Positions 1 to 9,848 of a stretch of DNA of 64,000 nt are shown one piece after another; positions within the stretch are counted from its first letter, which is position 1, and every line of letters begins with the position of its first letter. Source of the DNA: Undaria pinnatifida (taxonomy: Eukaryota; Sar; Phaeophyceae; Laminariales; Alariaceae); NCBI GenBank assembly GCA_012845835.1, contig JABAKD010000002.1, positions 682,001 through 746,000 of the forward strand, in the 5' to 3' direction. Under the pieces are notes generated by a model. It saw only the letters and a list, made by a program, of their open reading frames with translations. It was not told the origin of the DNA and ran no database searches. The translations under genes were made by a program, and so were the position numbers.

Positions 1-1480
1 TATCAAGTGAATCCTGTAAGTCGAATATCCGGTGAGGGGGGGGCGGAGTTTTTAAGGACGTGGGGGCCTGGTTTTGATCAAAGGGGGGGCGGGAGGGGGG
101 GAAGGGGGGGAGGAGACGGGTGGGGCAGGTCAATTTGTGCGTGGAAACTATAAAAATTCCTTGTGGAGGAGGGGGGGGGGATGTGGCGGGGGGGGGGCGG
201 GGGCGGGGGGGGAGGGCTTTAGGTCGCATAGGTGTAGTAGTAGTAGGGGTTTGCTATACGCGTGGTGCTAGGTCTAGGCGATGGTGCGGGTGGTGGGGAA
301 GGAGGGGGCGTTGGGGGCGGGGGTGGGTGGGAATTGCAGCAGCGGCATGGACGGCTCTGAAACGATAACGAGGCGATATCCAGGGCGTGGAAGTGTTTAT
401 TACTCTGGCGGATTTCGATAGTAGGTGGGGCGTTTAAGCAAGAGGAAGCGACGGAAAAAATATGAAAAAAAATAAAAGGCAGTGGGAGGGGGGGGGGGGG
501 GGGTTCCAAGAGGTTTAGGTCACATATAACATTAAAATTTTCTTGATAAACGGATACATTTCTCTCCACAGCTGTCAGATTTTGTCCCCCTCAGAAACGG
601 GTTTTAAAGTTTCCGCGCACAGACTGACTAACATCACCCTGTTGGCCCTGATAGCTACACTGTAGTTGTAAGGGGAGTCGCCGACCTATATCCTTAATGA
701 TTACACACAACTTGTAGTACGCGCGATCGGAGTATCACACACAGCTTGCAAAGTTGACTTTCGACGAAATCTTCGATCTCACAGCTGGAGTGTATTTTCA
801 TTTTTCAGTCTGTGCGCGGAAACTATAAAACCCGTTTCTGAGGGAGACAAAATCTGACAGCTGTGGAGGGAAATGTATCCGTTTATCAAGTGAATCCGGT
901 AAGTCGAATAACCGGTGAGGGGAGGGCGGAGGTTTGGAGGACGTGGGGGGCTGGTTTTGATCAAAAGCGAGCAGGGTTGGAGGAGGGGGGGGGCGGGGGG
1001 GGGGAGTGGCGGACGGGCGGGCAATTTGAGCGTGGAAGGATCAATCTGACGGTTTTGGAAAAAAAAAAAAAGGGCCCCAGTTTATCACAGGGGGGGGTTG
1101 GGGCGGGGGGGGGGGCGGGGGGGGCAGCTCAATCTGTGCGTGGAAACTATACATTATTTTGAGGGGATAAATGTGACGGTTTTGGAAAGAATGCATCAGT
1201 TTATCATGTATATTGTGGGGTAAGCCGTACAATCAGTGAGTAGAGAGAGGGCGGAGTGTTCGAGGGGGTGGGGATGGGATGTGGTGGGGGGGTTGGGGGG
1301 TGGGGGGTGGGGGCGGGGGGTGGGGGGGGGGGGAAAGGAAGGGTTTTGGGTGAGGGGTTTGTTATACGTGTGGTGCTAGGTCTAGGTGATGGTGCAGGTT
1401 CTATTGAAACGGGCAGACGACAGAAAACGGTATGCCGCCACTATTCCATGCCACCGTGCGGTACAGCAGAATACACCTAG
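1..1480. repeat. G-rich R1 repeat cluster with inverted and partial copies
   Basis: This stretch is made of pieces of the dispersed repeat R1, also present at 37.08-38.76 and 45.86-46.35 kb, plus long G tracts. Bases 1-75 and about 803-985 match R1 in reverse orientation, and about 510-800 match it forwards. The two orientations meet near 803, where the end of a forward copy runs straight into an inverted one. Bases 1020-1240 correspond to the block at 45840-45930, sharing the segment around 'ctgacggttttgga'. G runs around 170-210, 485-500, 985-1010, 1090-1120 and 1280-1335 could form G-quadruplexes. The frames that cross this block are low-complexity Gly/Pro translations and are not treated as genes. 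Confidence 0.8.
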
Positions 1481-2413
1481 GTTTTTGACCCCGATCCGCG
1501 ACGCTAATTGGTCAACTAAGCCTCCTACCGGTTTTTGACACCAACTCCTTGCAGTACAGTACATACATCGTACCGCGGATTCTCAACTCAGCCGTCACCG
1601 TTTCCTGACTGCGACCCATAACCCTTGCTGTTGCAAAATACACCATGCGGGCTCTTCACTGCCCATAGCCTTTCCATTTCCGACCCAATCTCAACCATGG
1701 GCACAACATCATGCAGCAGCATCCATAAATCAACGCGCTTCCATAATATTCCTTCCTTTTTCCGGATCCCTGCAGAGATATGGATAAACCTACCCACGAA
1801 TCTCACTTTTTTTAATCTTAAAATGCAAATAAAAAAATCCTTGCCCCGGCAAAACGCTTCTAAGCCGGAGGATGCATCCATTCCTCTTGTTGTGCCTTCG
1901 GCTAAAACAAACCCACCCGATCATGTCTGTGTCGGTAGACTGACTGCATGAATACAAGACTACATGCAGAAGGCTATCTATAAGTCTACATGTAATATAC
2001 TCGAGATATTTTCAAGGTCCACATTGCAATACTAGTCGAAAGCGGTTGGTTTGTACATAACCAGCAGTGTACGACCACACAGATGGCGCCACCACTCAAC
2101 AACCTCATTTTCGCTGGATACCTGGTAGATATTAGGGTATGGGTCGTGTATTATAGGCTATTTTCCGGGCATATCAAGTGTGCCCAAGTTCTAGACTACT
2201 ACCAAGTTTAAGTGGTGGTGTCTTCTCCTTGCGTGGATTTCAACATAATGCGGTGTGTGAAGTCGCAAGGCGGACGGCCGACGTCGTCGGGTGTATGCGT
2301 GGGCCTACAGGGTCGACCGTGGTGCGTGTTTAGCGGAACTTGTCACTCCCTCTCTATCCCGTTGGCTCAGCCTTTTCCCCGCCATCTACGAGTATCTATA
2401 AACCTAACCCAAT
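1481..2413. other. Unassigned stretch
   Basis: I see no gene or repeat here. The longest open stretch is a minus-strand frame of 97 codons at 1588-1881, with no recognisable motif. Base composition is close to the window average. Confidence 0.4.
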
Positions 2414-2463
2414 ACTGGAGCCTGTCCTGTGACCACGGATGATTTTGTGCGAGTTAATGGGAG

Positions 2464-2507
<44 letters not shown>

Positions 2508-2535
2508 CCACAACAACAACAACAACATCAACTAC
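2413..2535 (+). mobile_element. Severely 5'-truncated non-LTR retrotransposon 3' end with (AAC)n tail
   Basis: The segment matches the last ~50 bases of the non-LTR family whose other 3' ends lie at 4640-4698, 46558-46625 (reverse) and 60180-60251. It has the same 'cctgtcctgtgaccacgga' block, then 'gagttaatg', then a long (AAC)n tail from about 2464. The tail is the longest of the four copies and carries CCA and CAT interruptions. The polyglutamine or polythreonine frames across it are translations of this tail, not a protein. Everything upstream of position 2413 is missing, as expected when target-primed reverse transcription stops early. Confidence 0.8.
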
Positions 2536-2726
2536 TACTACTACGGCTACAACAGCAGTCATATTGTTATACATACCACATGATACCTACTTGTGGTACA
2601 CAGGAGATGTTATTATCGTTATAATGAAGACACGTTCTGGAGGAGGAATTCCAGTGATTTAGAATGTTTTTTCTTCCAATTTCACCCAGTGACGTAATTG
2701 GGGGCACTTCGACCGGCAGTTCCTAT

Positions 2727-2745
2727 GGGTTAGGGTTAGGGTTAG
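2727..2745 (+). repeat. Interstitial telomere-type repeat
   Basis: Three consecutive GGGTTA units lie in otherwise unrelated sequence. This is the vertebrate/fungal/many-protist telomere type. It is too short to be a telomere and could be a repair scar or chance. Confidence 0.6.
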
Positions 2746-2778
2746 TTCCTTGGTTGTGAAAAATACGATAATGACAGA

Positions 2779-2850
2779 CACTCCTGTCCTCACATATGCT
2801 TCTTCTAACAAGGGGCTGGGAGAGGCATGTGTGAGGACAGGGAGGAGTGT
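2779..2850 (+). other. Hairpin with ~20-bp stem
   Basis: The segment at 2779-2799 is the inverse complement of 2825-2849, apart from a 4-base insertion in the right arm, with a loop of about 25 bases. Its size resembles a small-RNA precursor or a tiny foldback element. I have no evidence of expression. Confidence 0.5.
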
Positions 2851-3081
2851 ACCTTACCGCTTTTTCGACGACATGGTTTACGTAGACTTCAAACTATGGT
2901 CTATACAACCTAACCCCAACCGTAACCCAATGAAACGCAACAGCCAATGTACGGTGAAACTACGTTCGTCTCGTACACAGTGTGCATCAACCATGTATTC
3001 GAAAATGTGGTAGGCTCCACTGACAGGGAGATCTCTCCTATACCAGTGGTTCTCATAAATAGGAGATCGTTTATCTGGCTC

Positions 3082-3636
3082 TTAGTACATCAACACCAAA
3101 CCATTTGACCTCTTCGATCGACATCTCCTAACCCGTGACACCCACGCACGCTCGCGAGATTGGCGACAAGTATATTTGTATGCCTTTCTCCTCTCGACTG
3201 CTCCCCCGCCGGGGTGGTGCTCGGGCCTGAGAATCCCCAACACGTGCCAGAGCCCCATGAGGGGAAGGTTGGCGTCGACCGCATTCATGCGCTGAACTAG
3301 CGCGAGGGTATGGCCGGGCCGGCGGTGACAGCCAGCGACAGGGCAAAGAAGTTGCTCGCATGAATGTTTAACGCAGCAAATTTTCTTGCGGACGCAATGT
3401 CGCGTCACCGCCGAGGAAAGCGTATCGAAGAGAGAAAAGAGGATCGAACCCACGTGAGTAATAACCAAAGTCGGGAAGGAGATGGGCGTGGCGTGTCGAG
3501 ACTGCTGCCCCCTTGACGTTGGCGTTTGGGCAAGAACCGGGCTGGGCAAAGGGAGACAAAGAGAGGGAAATACTCCTGGGCAACTCGGTGGATGAAAGGC
3601 AGAAAATCGGACGCTCGAAAGAAGAGGAGACGTGAG
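3082..3636. other. GC-richer stretch without a recognised gene
   Basis: A minus-strand frame of 250 codons (3082-3834) is open through here, but its 3640-3834 part is antisense to an LRR exon remnant. No domain is visible, so I do not call it a gene. The left arm of the LRR inverted duplication starts at about 3637. Confidence 0.35.
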
Positions 3637-3711
3637 AGGGTCCGTTTGCTGTTTGCCTTCCCACCACTTCTTCAGCTCCATGAAGCAGTCGAACATGCCG
3701 GGATACGAGGG

Positions 3712-3781
3712 CGACTCCGGTAGGCGGAGTCTCGTCAAACTACCCGCGGGTCTGTTCGCGGATCTCACGATTAAAGTCTGT
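3712..3781 (+). pseudogene. Decayed LRR exon (left copy)
   Basis: Translation reads SLVKLPAGLFADLT, the core of a 24-residue LRR, followed by a donor at 3782 (GTGAGT). The inverted sister at 19524-19595 keeps two more bases just before the donor and reads FADLTTLKT. The left copy is 70 nt instead of 72 and is frameshifted relative to the phase-2 pattern of the other exons. No AG acceptor sits at the expected exon start, so this exon is probably not used. It lies upstream of the intact exon at 5797-5868 on the same strand. Confidence 0.7.
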
Positions 3782-3873
3782 GTGAGTGAGATTACGCTGG
3801 CTGATGATTGGTGTTTTTTTTGTGCTGGGTACACAAAACGTTTTCCGACTTTTTCCCAGTAGCCTGTAACAAG

Positions 3874-4698
3874 TCGGCCGGGGGGAGGGGGAAGGGGGGG
3901 GGCGGGGAGGGGACAGGGGGAGGGGGGAGGGGGAAAGGGAGGAAGGGGGGAGGGGCGGAAGGGGGGGCGTCATGCCCAAGAGACTGAAGTCTGGGTTTGG
4001 CCATCATCGTATTGAAAGTTGTGGGCCTTCTAATAACCGTCACAAGATAGCATAAGACCGCCCTGACTTCTTCGCCATCTATGTTGCGTTCTCTCAGGTG
4101 CGACGTGATACCCTCTGTGAGCCCAATGCCGTCCTTAGCCAGTTCCTAGGGTCTGCTAGTATGACATTTTTCTTTCTTTTCTTTTTCTTTTTCTTTTTTC
4201 TCTTCTTCTTTCCTTGCTTTCTTGTCTTCTTGTCTTTTCTTGCTTTTCTAGTTTTTTTCTTCTCTTTGCTTGCCTTTTTCGTCTTGTTTCGTTTTTCTTC
4301 TCTTTTCTTTGCTTTCCTTTATCTTCTTTTCTTTTCTTTGTTTCTTTTTCTCGAATTGACTTATGCCTGTCGTGCGTATGCGTAGTGATAGATACTACGT
4401 GTAATATATACGCGGTAGTCTTCCTTGGGTGGCAATCGGAATATTTGGTTTCTCCAGGCGTGAGTAGTGAGACGTATGCACCGGCCTGGACCTGGCACAT
4501 CGTAGACTGACTCCCGATTTCACTTTTATATGTTTCTGGTGGAGGCATGAATTGCGTCAGCTGTGATATATGCGTGTACCACCTTGGGTTGTGTGTGTGT
4601 TTTCCCTGGGGTATTCCTCAGCTCCAGAGTGACTGGAGCCTGTCCTGTGACCACGGACTTGATTATGCGAGTTAATGTGAGAAGAACAACAACAAGTA
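3874..4698 (+). mobile_element. 5'-truncated non-LTR retrotransposon insertion (copy A)
   Basis: This is the 3' region of the non-LTR family seen at 46558-48804 and 49.7-60.25 kb: a G-rich tract (3878-3968), 'catgcccaagagactgaagt', a polypyrimidine tract (4168-4350), a hairpin built on 'ctccagagtgactggag', then 'gagttaatgtgaga' and a short AAC tail. It is flanked by TAACAAG at 3867-3873 and 4699-4705, a target-site duplication. The sister arm at about 19.44 kb lacks the insert, so the empty site is visible in this same window. No coding part of the element remains. Confidence 0.88.
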
Positions 4699-5796
4699 TA
4701 ACAAGCATAAGAAGTATAGGAGGTATAAGAAGTGTAAGAAGTATTGAAAGTATGAAGCAATTTAAGTCTAATAATAATGGGTATAACGGGTGCAACGATA
4801 GAGGTGGCACCTTTTTCTGGGAAAGATGACATTTTCTGCGTCACAGGAGACCTTGAGATTGCCCATTCTTGTTACGCAAACTGATTGTTGTTTAGTCTAC
4901 CAGGTTGCACGGTTATTTTTCTCGAAATAAATAGACTAAGTGTTTTGGTGGGTTGTAGAGCTCCTCGTGTCAGCGGCCTTGGAAAAAAATGGGTGCGCTT
5001 TTTGACGCAGCTTGTGTGTTTATCATAGTGTGCATAAGCTGCGACGTGTGGCAACGTAGTTATTTGTCATCGTTATTTCCATCACCCGACTTGCTTGGGA
5101 ATATCCGAGAAGCTATGCGTGGAGATCGAGTATGCCAAAACTTCACGCGAACGACCTTCATAACTACCCCTTAAGCAGTGCAAGGATGGCCGCTCTACTT
5201 AGTAACGATTCGCGCTATTGTTCAGAGCATTTCTTCGTTTTCACCCTAAAACACTTGTCTAGAAAAACTTCAAAGCGCTATATCGTACCAGGTATGAGCC
5301 AAGCTATTTAGATCTCTCCTAGACCCGTGCTTCTGTCGAACCCAATTCTTTTAAACCGTAGCCGCGATTGCGCATCTTGGACAAGAATGTTCAACACATG
5401 GGCACAAATCCATTTTGGCGGTCTCTCCTTTCCTCTCGTTCTGCCAGGAGCATGAGGGGGAACCTCCTGAGGGGGTTACCCGAGGAACTGTTCACCAACA
5501 CATCGCGGCTTCAAACTATGTGGGTGCATTTCAGGGTATGACGGGACAGCTGATGATGCACATACAACTGAGTAGTCGTGTACGTTGTGTCGCTGGTGGT
5601 AACTAAGCCACCCGGTTGCAGTGCAAAACCTTCGTTTGCTTGCTTATCATGCAGGTCACAAAACGATGCGCCAAAAGAGAGAAGCGCGTTTCGAGGGCAT
5701 CAGCCGTGAAGGCTCCGCCTGTCACGTCTTCTTCGCGCACGCAGTCATGCCTCGCGTGTCGTGTGTTTCACTGCCCTCCCCCCTCCCTGATGCCAG

Positions 5797-5868
5797 AAAT
5801 TTCTCAAACAATGAGCTCGTCGAACTGCCTGAGATCGTGTTCACGGACCTTCCAGCGCTCACTGAACT
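5797..5868 (+). CDS. Single-LRR exon, 72 nt, phase 2
   Basis: The exon is bounded by a consensus acceptor (pyrimidine-rich tract, then GATGCCAG ending at 5796) and a donor GTGAGTAC at 5869. It is exactly 72 nt: one base, 23 codons, two bases. It translates to one 24-residue LRR with core NNELVELPEIVFTDLPALT and the pattern LxxLPxxxFxxLxxL. LRRs of this kind form a curved solenoid for protein recognition. Exons of identical size and phase occur on the minus strand at 18260-18331, 23056-23127, 26078-26149 and 29727-29798. The sister at 18260-18331 reads PENVF where this one reads PEIVF. With only one decayed exon upstream in this orientation, it is probably a stranded duplicate. Confidence 0.78.
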
Positions 5869-6446
5869 GTGAGTACCTCTAAGTGTTTTCTGTCTCGAGC
5901 TCATTTGGCTAGGATTGAGTGTATCCCACGTAGGGGGCCCGGAGGCCGTAGCAATTGCATGTGAAGCTTTCAATTTCATGGTAGGCCGATAGTGGAGAAA
6001 CTTATGGCCGCGATAAATAGACGCATGCATGCTATTCATGCAGGGTTTGAATAACCGGATTCAAGGTATGCCTCCGTGCATCCCCTAAGTATGTGCCTTA
6101 AACCTCAGGGAAAGTTCCATTCTTTCATCCGCCTAGGCACAATGTACAAGTGCAACTATTAATATGTGTAAAATACGATGGGTGGATGCACGTATGGATT
6201 GAATCCGTTGAAAATATGTCTCGGCTACTCCAATTGTGATTGCACGAGAAATGCGATTTTTCGTGTCCATACGAACTAAAATGTGCCGCGCTTAATACTA
6301 TCGTTCGCGTTCATGCAGAGACCTCTCCGGCAACATTGGCCTGCTGTGCAAGTACGATATCGATGCCCAAACGAACGAAGAGGACATGCGAGACACACAT
6401 GCAACCCCGGACAGGAGACCCACAGAACGAATTCCAACGACGGCCA

Positions 6447-7096
6447 ATCTCAAGAGGTCGAGACGGTCTGCGACCATGAGTGAGAGCCCATGGGCCCGTC
6501 CACGCGGGGCCCATAAGCCCCGACGTCAAACGAACTGAAGGACCGACGCTGGGATGCGACGTTGGCTGTCACGTGAATGGCCTCCCCCACGAACGACTGC
6601 AGGTCACCGGGAGAGCCCCCGAGGTTCGGGCGGATACGCCCTTGAATGATCCACAGCTCCCTAGTTGAGTTCACCTTGTTCCACGTAGCCATTTCGGTTG
6701 TAAATTGTGCCTTTTGTGGCTGCCGTTCCTGAGCGTCGCCGTCTTCGCGGAAGGCGGCTACCCGACCCGAGTTGTTCTCCACGAACTGGCGAAGGATGAT
6801 GTTGAAATTTTCTACCTGGTCAGCACAGGCAGTCGCTACCTCGCGGGAGGAAAAGCGGTTGCAGATATCTCGGTCAATGTTTCGTCAGGGCGCCCATGGA
6901 CCTGCGCGAATTCGGCCTCAACCTGTCGGGCCCACGTAGCCAAGTCATCCGAAGGCAAAGCCGCACCGACCGCTGGCGCTCCGGAGTAGGAACCCGAGCC
7001 CGCGAGAGCTGCGGCTGCCCGGGCACGCAGAGTAGCCTCCGCCTCATCGCTGGCGGCGGCAGGTGCCGCGGCACCCGGTGAATCACTCATCGTCAA
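6447..7096 (-). pseudogene. Inverted partial copy of the DIRS-like ORF1 (5' part)
   Basis: This is the mirror image of 7503-8152. The ATG near 7092-7096 opens a frame starting SDSPGAAAPAAASDEAE, matching the right-arm start. A frame change near 6830-6845 splits it into two reading frames, and the homology stops at about 6447. It lacks everything downstream of the first ~210 codons and cannot encode a complete product. Confidence 0.8.
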
Positions 7097-8152
7097 AGAG
7101 ACAAACCGCAGCGCTCGCCACAGCAGTAGTCACATCAAATTATCACAACGGCAGTCATCACAGCAGTCACAGCGAGGTCTCACAGCAGCAGTCGCAGCGA
7201 ATCTCGCTTACAGCAGAAACAAGTCAGTCTATATCACACCTTGAACCTGTCTCGCTGACGATGCTTCTTTCTCCTCTGCGTGCTTCGCTTGCTAGTCTGC
7301 AGACTAGCAAGCGAAGCACGCAGAGGAGAAAGAAGCATCGTCAGCGAGACAGGTTCAAGGTGTGATATAGACTGACTTGTTTCTGCTGTAAGCGAGATTC
7401 GCTGCGACTGCTGCTGTGAGACCTCGCTGTGACTGCTGTGATGACTGACCTTTTGATAATTTGCTGTGACTACTGTTGTTGCGAGCGCTGCGGGTTGTCT
7501 CTTTGACGATGCGTGATTCACCGGGTGCCTCGGCACCTGCCGCTGCCGGCGATGAGGCGGAGGCTACTCTGCGTGCCCGGGCAGCCGCAGCTCTCGCGGG
7601 CTCGGGTTTCTACTACGGGGCGCCAGCGGTCGGTGCGGCTTTGCCTTCGGATGACTTGGCTACGTGGGCCCGACAGGTTGAGGCCGAATTCGCGCGGGTG
7701 CATGGGCGCCCTGACGAAACAGTGACCGAGATATCTGCAACCGTTTCTTCCTCCCGCGAGGTAGCGACTGCCTGTGTTGACCAGGTAGAAAATTTCAACA
7801 TCATCCTTCGCCAGTTCGTGGAGAACAACTCGGGTCGGGTAGCCGCCTTCCGCGACGACGGCGACGCGCAGGAACGGCAGCCACAAAAGGCACAACTTAC
7901 AACCGAAATGGCTACGTGGAACAAGGTGAACACAACTAGGGAGCTGTGGATCATTCGAGGGCGTATTCGCCCGAACCTCGGGGGCTCTCCCGCTGATCTG
8001 CAGTCGTTCGTGGGGGAGGCCATTCACGTGACAGCCAACGTCGAATCCCAGCGTCGGTTCTTCAGCTCGTTTGACGTCGGGGCTTATGGGCCCCGCGTGG
8101 ACGGGTCCATCGGGCTCTCACTCATGGTCGCCGACCGTCTCAACCTCTTGAG
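6447..8152. repeat. Loop-less 1.7-kb palindrome in a DIRS-like element
   Basis: The two halves meet at 7299/7300 with no spacer. The centre is GCTAGTCTGCAGACTAGC, and position x pairs with 14599-x. Each arm is about 853 bp and carries the 5' untranslated part and the first ~210 codons of the element's ORF1, head to head. The arms are identical for the innermost ~130 bp and show scattered differences further out. Similarity ends at about 6447 on the left, while the right arm continues into the rest of the element. Confidence 0.9.
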
Positions 8153-8528
8153 ACTGGAAGTTGATGCGATTCTTTCTGTGGATCTTTCGCTCGGGGTTGC
8201 CGACGATTTTCTGTGTCTGGCGCGGGTCAACGCCTTTGGTGACGCGTTTACGGTGGCGGTCATGGGCCTGCGTGCACACGCGTTCAGCAACTACAGTATG
8301 CTGTCCGTCCTAGAAGAGCATGCCGTGCTGTGTGATATGGTCAACCGTGACATCGCTTTGTGGGCGATCGAGCTCATGCGTGCTGCGGTTGTCCTTCCCC
8401 CAGCGGGTACTGTATTCGACCCCCCCCATGCCCGAGTTCGTATGCACTCTCGAATACCGCCGCGGCAGGGGGGAGGTGCTCCGGCTCGTGCTAAGCAGCA
8501 TCGGTTCCGGCGTAGACAAGCCCTCTAA
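7509..8528 (+). CDS. Gag-like ORF1 of a DIRS/Ngaro-like retroelement (degraded)
   Basis: A 339-residue frame. The ATG at 7509 is chosen because its mirror copy also starts with an ATG there (MSDSPGA versus MRDSPGA). The protein begins with an Ala-rich segment, then a mixed globular region (residues ~60-270) and an Arg-rich C-terminus. After a frame change near 8430 the next frame (to 8829) carries CWMFARTGEC...LH, which looks like a CCCH zinc finger whose third cysteine is replaced by glycine; a CCCH-type finger is common at the end of ORF1 in such elements. Assignment as gag rests on position upstream of the RT and on this finger, not on a catalytic motif. Downstream frames 8529-9390 are Gly/Ala-rich and broken. 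Confidence 0.6.
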   Translation: MRDSPGASAPAAAGDEAEATLRARAAAALAGSGFYYGAPAVGAALPSDDLATWARQVEAEFARVHGRPDETVTEISATVSSSREVATACVDQVENFNIILRQFVENNSGRVAAFRDDGDAQERQPQKAQLTTEMATWNKVNTTRELWIIRGRIRPNLGGSPADLQSFVGEAIHVTANVESQRRFFSSFDVGAYGPRVDGSIGLSLMVADRLNLLRLEVDAILSVDLSLGVADDFLCLARVNAFGDAFTVAVMGLRAHAFSNYSMLSVLEEHAVLCDMVNRDIALWAIELMRAAVVLPPAGTVFDPPHARVRMHSRIPPRQGGGAPARAKQHRFRRRQAL

Positions 8529-9392
8529 GCGGAATGCCACCGCTCCCCCCGCTGGGTCGCCCGGGTTCGAGGGAAAGGTCAATTCAAGCCGCCCCCAGGC
8601 CTGCTGGATGTTCGCGCGCACCGGTGAATGCAACTGGTCTCCGGGTAAGTTCCTGCATGAGGCCCCCGCGGCCTCGGCATCCTCGCCACTTCCACCCGCT
8701 CCCAGCGACGAAGGAGGTGGAAGCGTGGCGGCGACAGGTGGAGGGTCGCGGGTGTTGTCGCTGCGTGTGGTCGCGGGGGGCAACAGGGGGGGTGACGGGG
8801 GTAAAGGCGCTGGTTCTGGTTCTGGATGAAACACGGGACCTGCCGCCAGGTGGGGCCAACCTTTTCGGGCGCAGCTGCGGCGCCGGTGGTGGGTGTAGCG
8901 GCTGCGTCGACAATTTACAGTGGCAGCGGCGTGTTGGGTCCATCCATGGGGGGCGCGGCTGCGGCGTTGGCGTTTGGTGGGGCGGTTGCGTCGACGGTCG
9001 AGGCTGGTGGAGCGCCGACAGTACCGGCAGTGCGCGAAGTCACGGAAGGGGTGCGAGGGCGTGCGTTGAGGCGCTGACGGGCGAAGGCGACATTGAGCGC
9101 GAGCGTGTACCCGTTGCCCCGGGATCCGTCGTTTTCGAGAATAGAGGTAAACATGGGGAGCGCGCGCGTGAGTGTCCGTTAGTCTCGACGCGCATTGTAG
9201 GAACTGGCTTATCGGTCGCGCAAAGAGATACAGTTAGCCCTAGCGAGCGTTTGCGACGTTCGGATTTTGACGCGGGGTGCGGACACGGCTCTACCGACGG
9301 CTTGGCGCGCGCACCCTCAGTTGGATTCGGCGGTTGAGACGTGGCGCGTCGCGTAGGATAGCGTAGCGCGGTCGGTATCGGCAACAGGTTCC

Positions 9393-9848
9393 GTGAATCT
9401 CGATGTGGTTGCCAGCGCGGAGTCGTCTCTTTTGTGTGCCTGTGCCGGCAGTGTTAAATTGTTTACGTCTGCTGTCGGATCCGCTCACATTGCTCCATAT
9501 ATTCATCCTCACATCGTTTGTCATTGGTTTGGTACCGCAAAGAACTTCCCTCGTGTTGACCAGTTGCTCCACGTTTTGGCACCGGGCTCCCCTGTGTGTT
9601 TTGCGCGGGGGGGTAATCTGACGGCTGAGCTTACATGCGGTAACCACGCGAGCGTCGCCCCCCATGCCGTTGCTGTTCACCAAGCGATATGTGCTGACGT
9701 TGTGCACGGTTGGGCTTTGGTTTTAAAATCAAGTTCCGCGTCTGGTATTCGGGGTTTACGTGTTTCGCCGTCGGCCGTCGTACTTAAGCCTAAGTTTTGC
9801 ATCATTCACGATATCACGTGTGCGTGCGGGCGGCCATTCCAGCGTTAA
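9393..9848 (+). pseudogene. N-terminal part of DIRS-like RT polyprotein, frameshifted
   Basis: The C-terminal third reads GIRGLRVSPSAVV and then KFCIIHDIT, a stretch that normally leads straight into the RT palm in DIRS/Ngaro-like polymerases. The frame stops at 9848. The continuation GGHSSVNVDTDFSSAPFCEL lies in the overlapping frame that becomes 9853-10989. The break near 9840 therefore looks like a single frameshift in an otherwise continuous polyprotein. Confidence 0.65.

Larger units (their letters stand above)
3637..6400 (+). repeat. Left arm of LRR-locus inverted duplication
   Basis: Apart from the non-LTR insert at 3874-4698, this arm aligns along its whole length with the reverse complement of 17720-19664 (about 1.94 kb each). 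The match starts in the block 'gtttgctgtttgccttc' and ends abruptly at 'gagacacacat' (6400 and 17720). Both exon and intron sequence are copied, so this is a segmental inverted duplication rather than a retrocopy. The arms differ by scattered substitutions and small indels. The 11.3-kb spacer contains the DIRS-like element. Confidence 0.88.

Noticed and set aside
2429-2662. Polyglutamine/polythreonine protein
   Set aside because: It is the translation of the (AAC)n tail of a truncated non-LTR element.
3082-3834. 250-codon open frame on the minus strand
   Set aside because: Overlaps an LRR exon remnant on the other strand, and the inverted sister arm does not keep the frame. No recognisable motif.
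4098-4385. Phe-rich membrane protein, and its Lys/Arg-rich antisense
   Set aside because: Translation of the polypyrimidine tract in the non-LTR 3' UTR; the same happens at 46.9 kb and 59.7 kb.
8534-9337. 267-codon Gly/Arg-rich frame
   Set aside because: Out of phase with the ORF1 zinc-finger frame of the DIRS-like element; high GC makes long chance frames.
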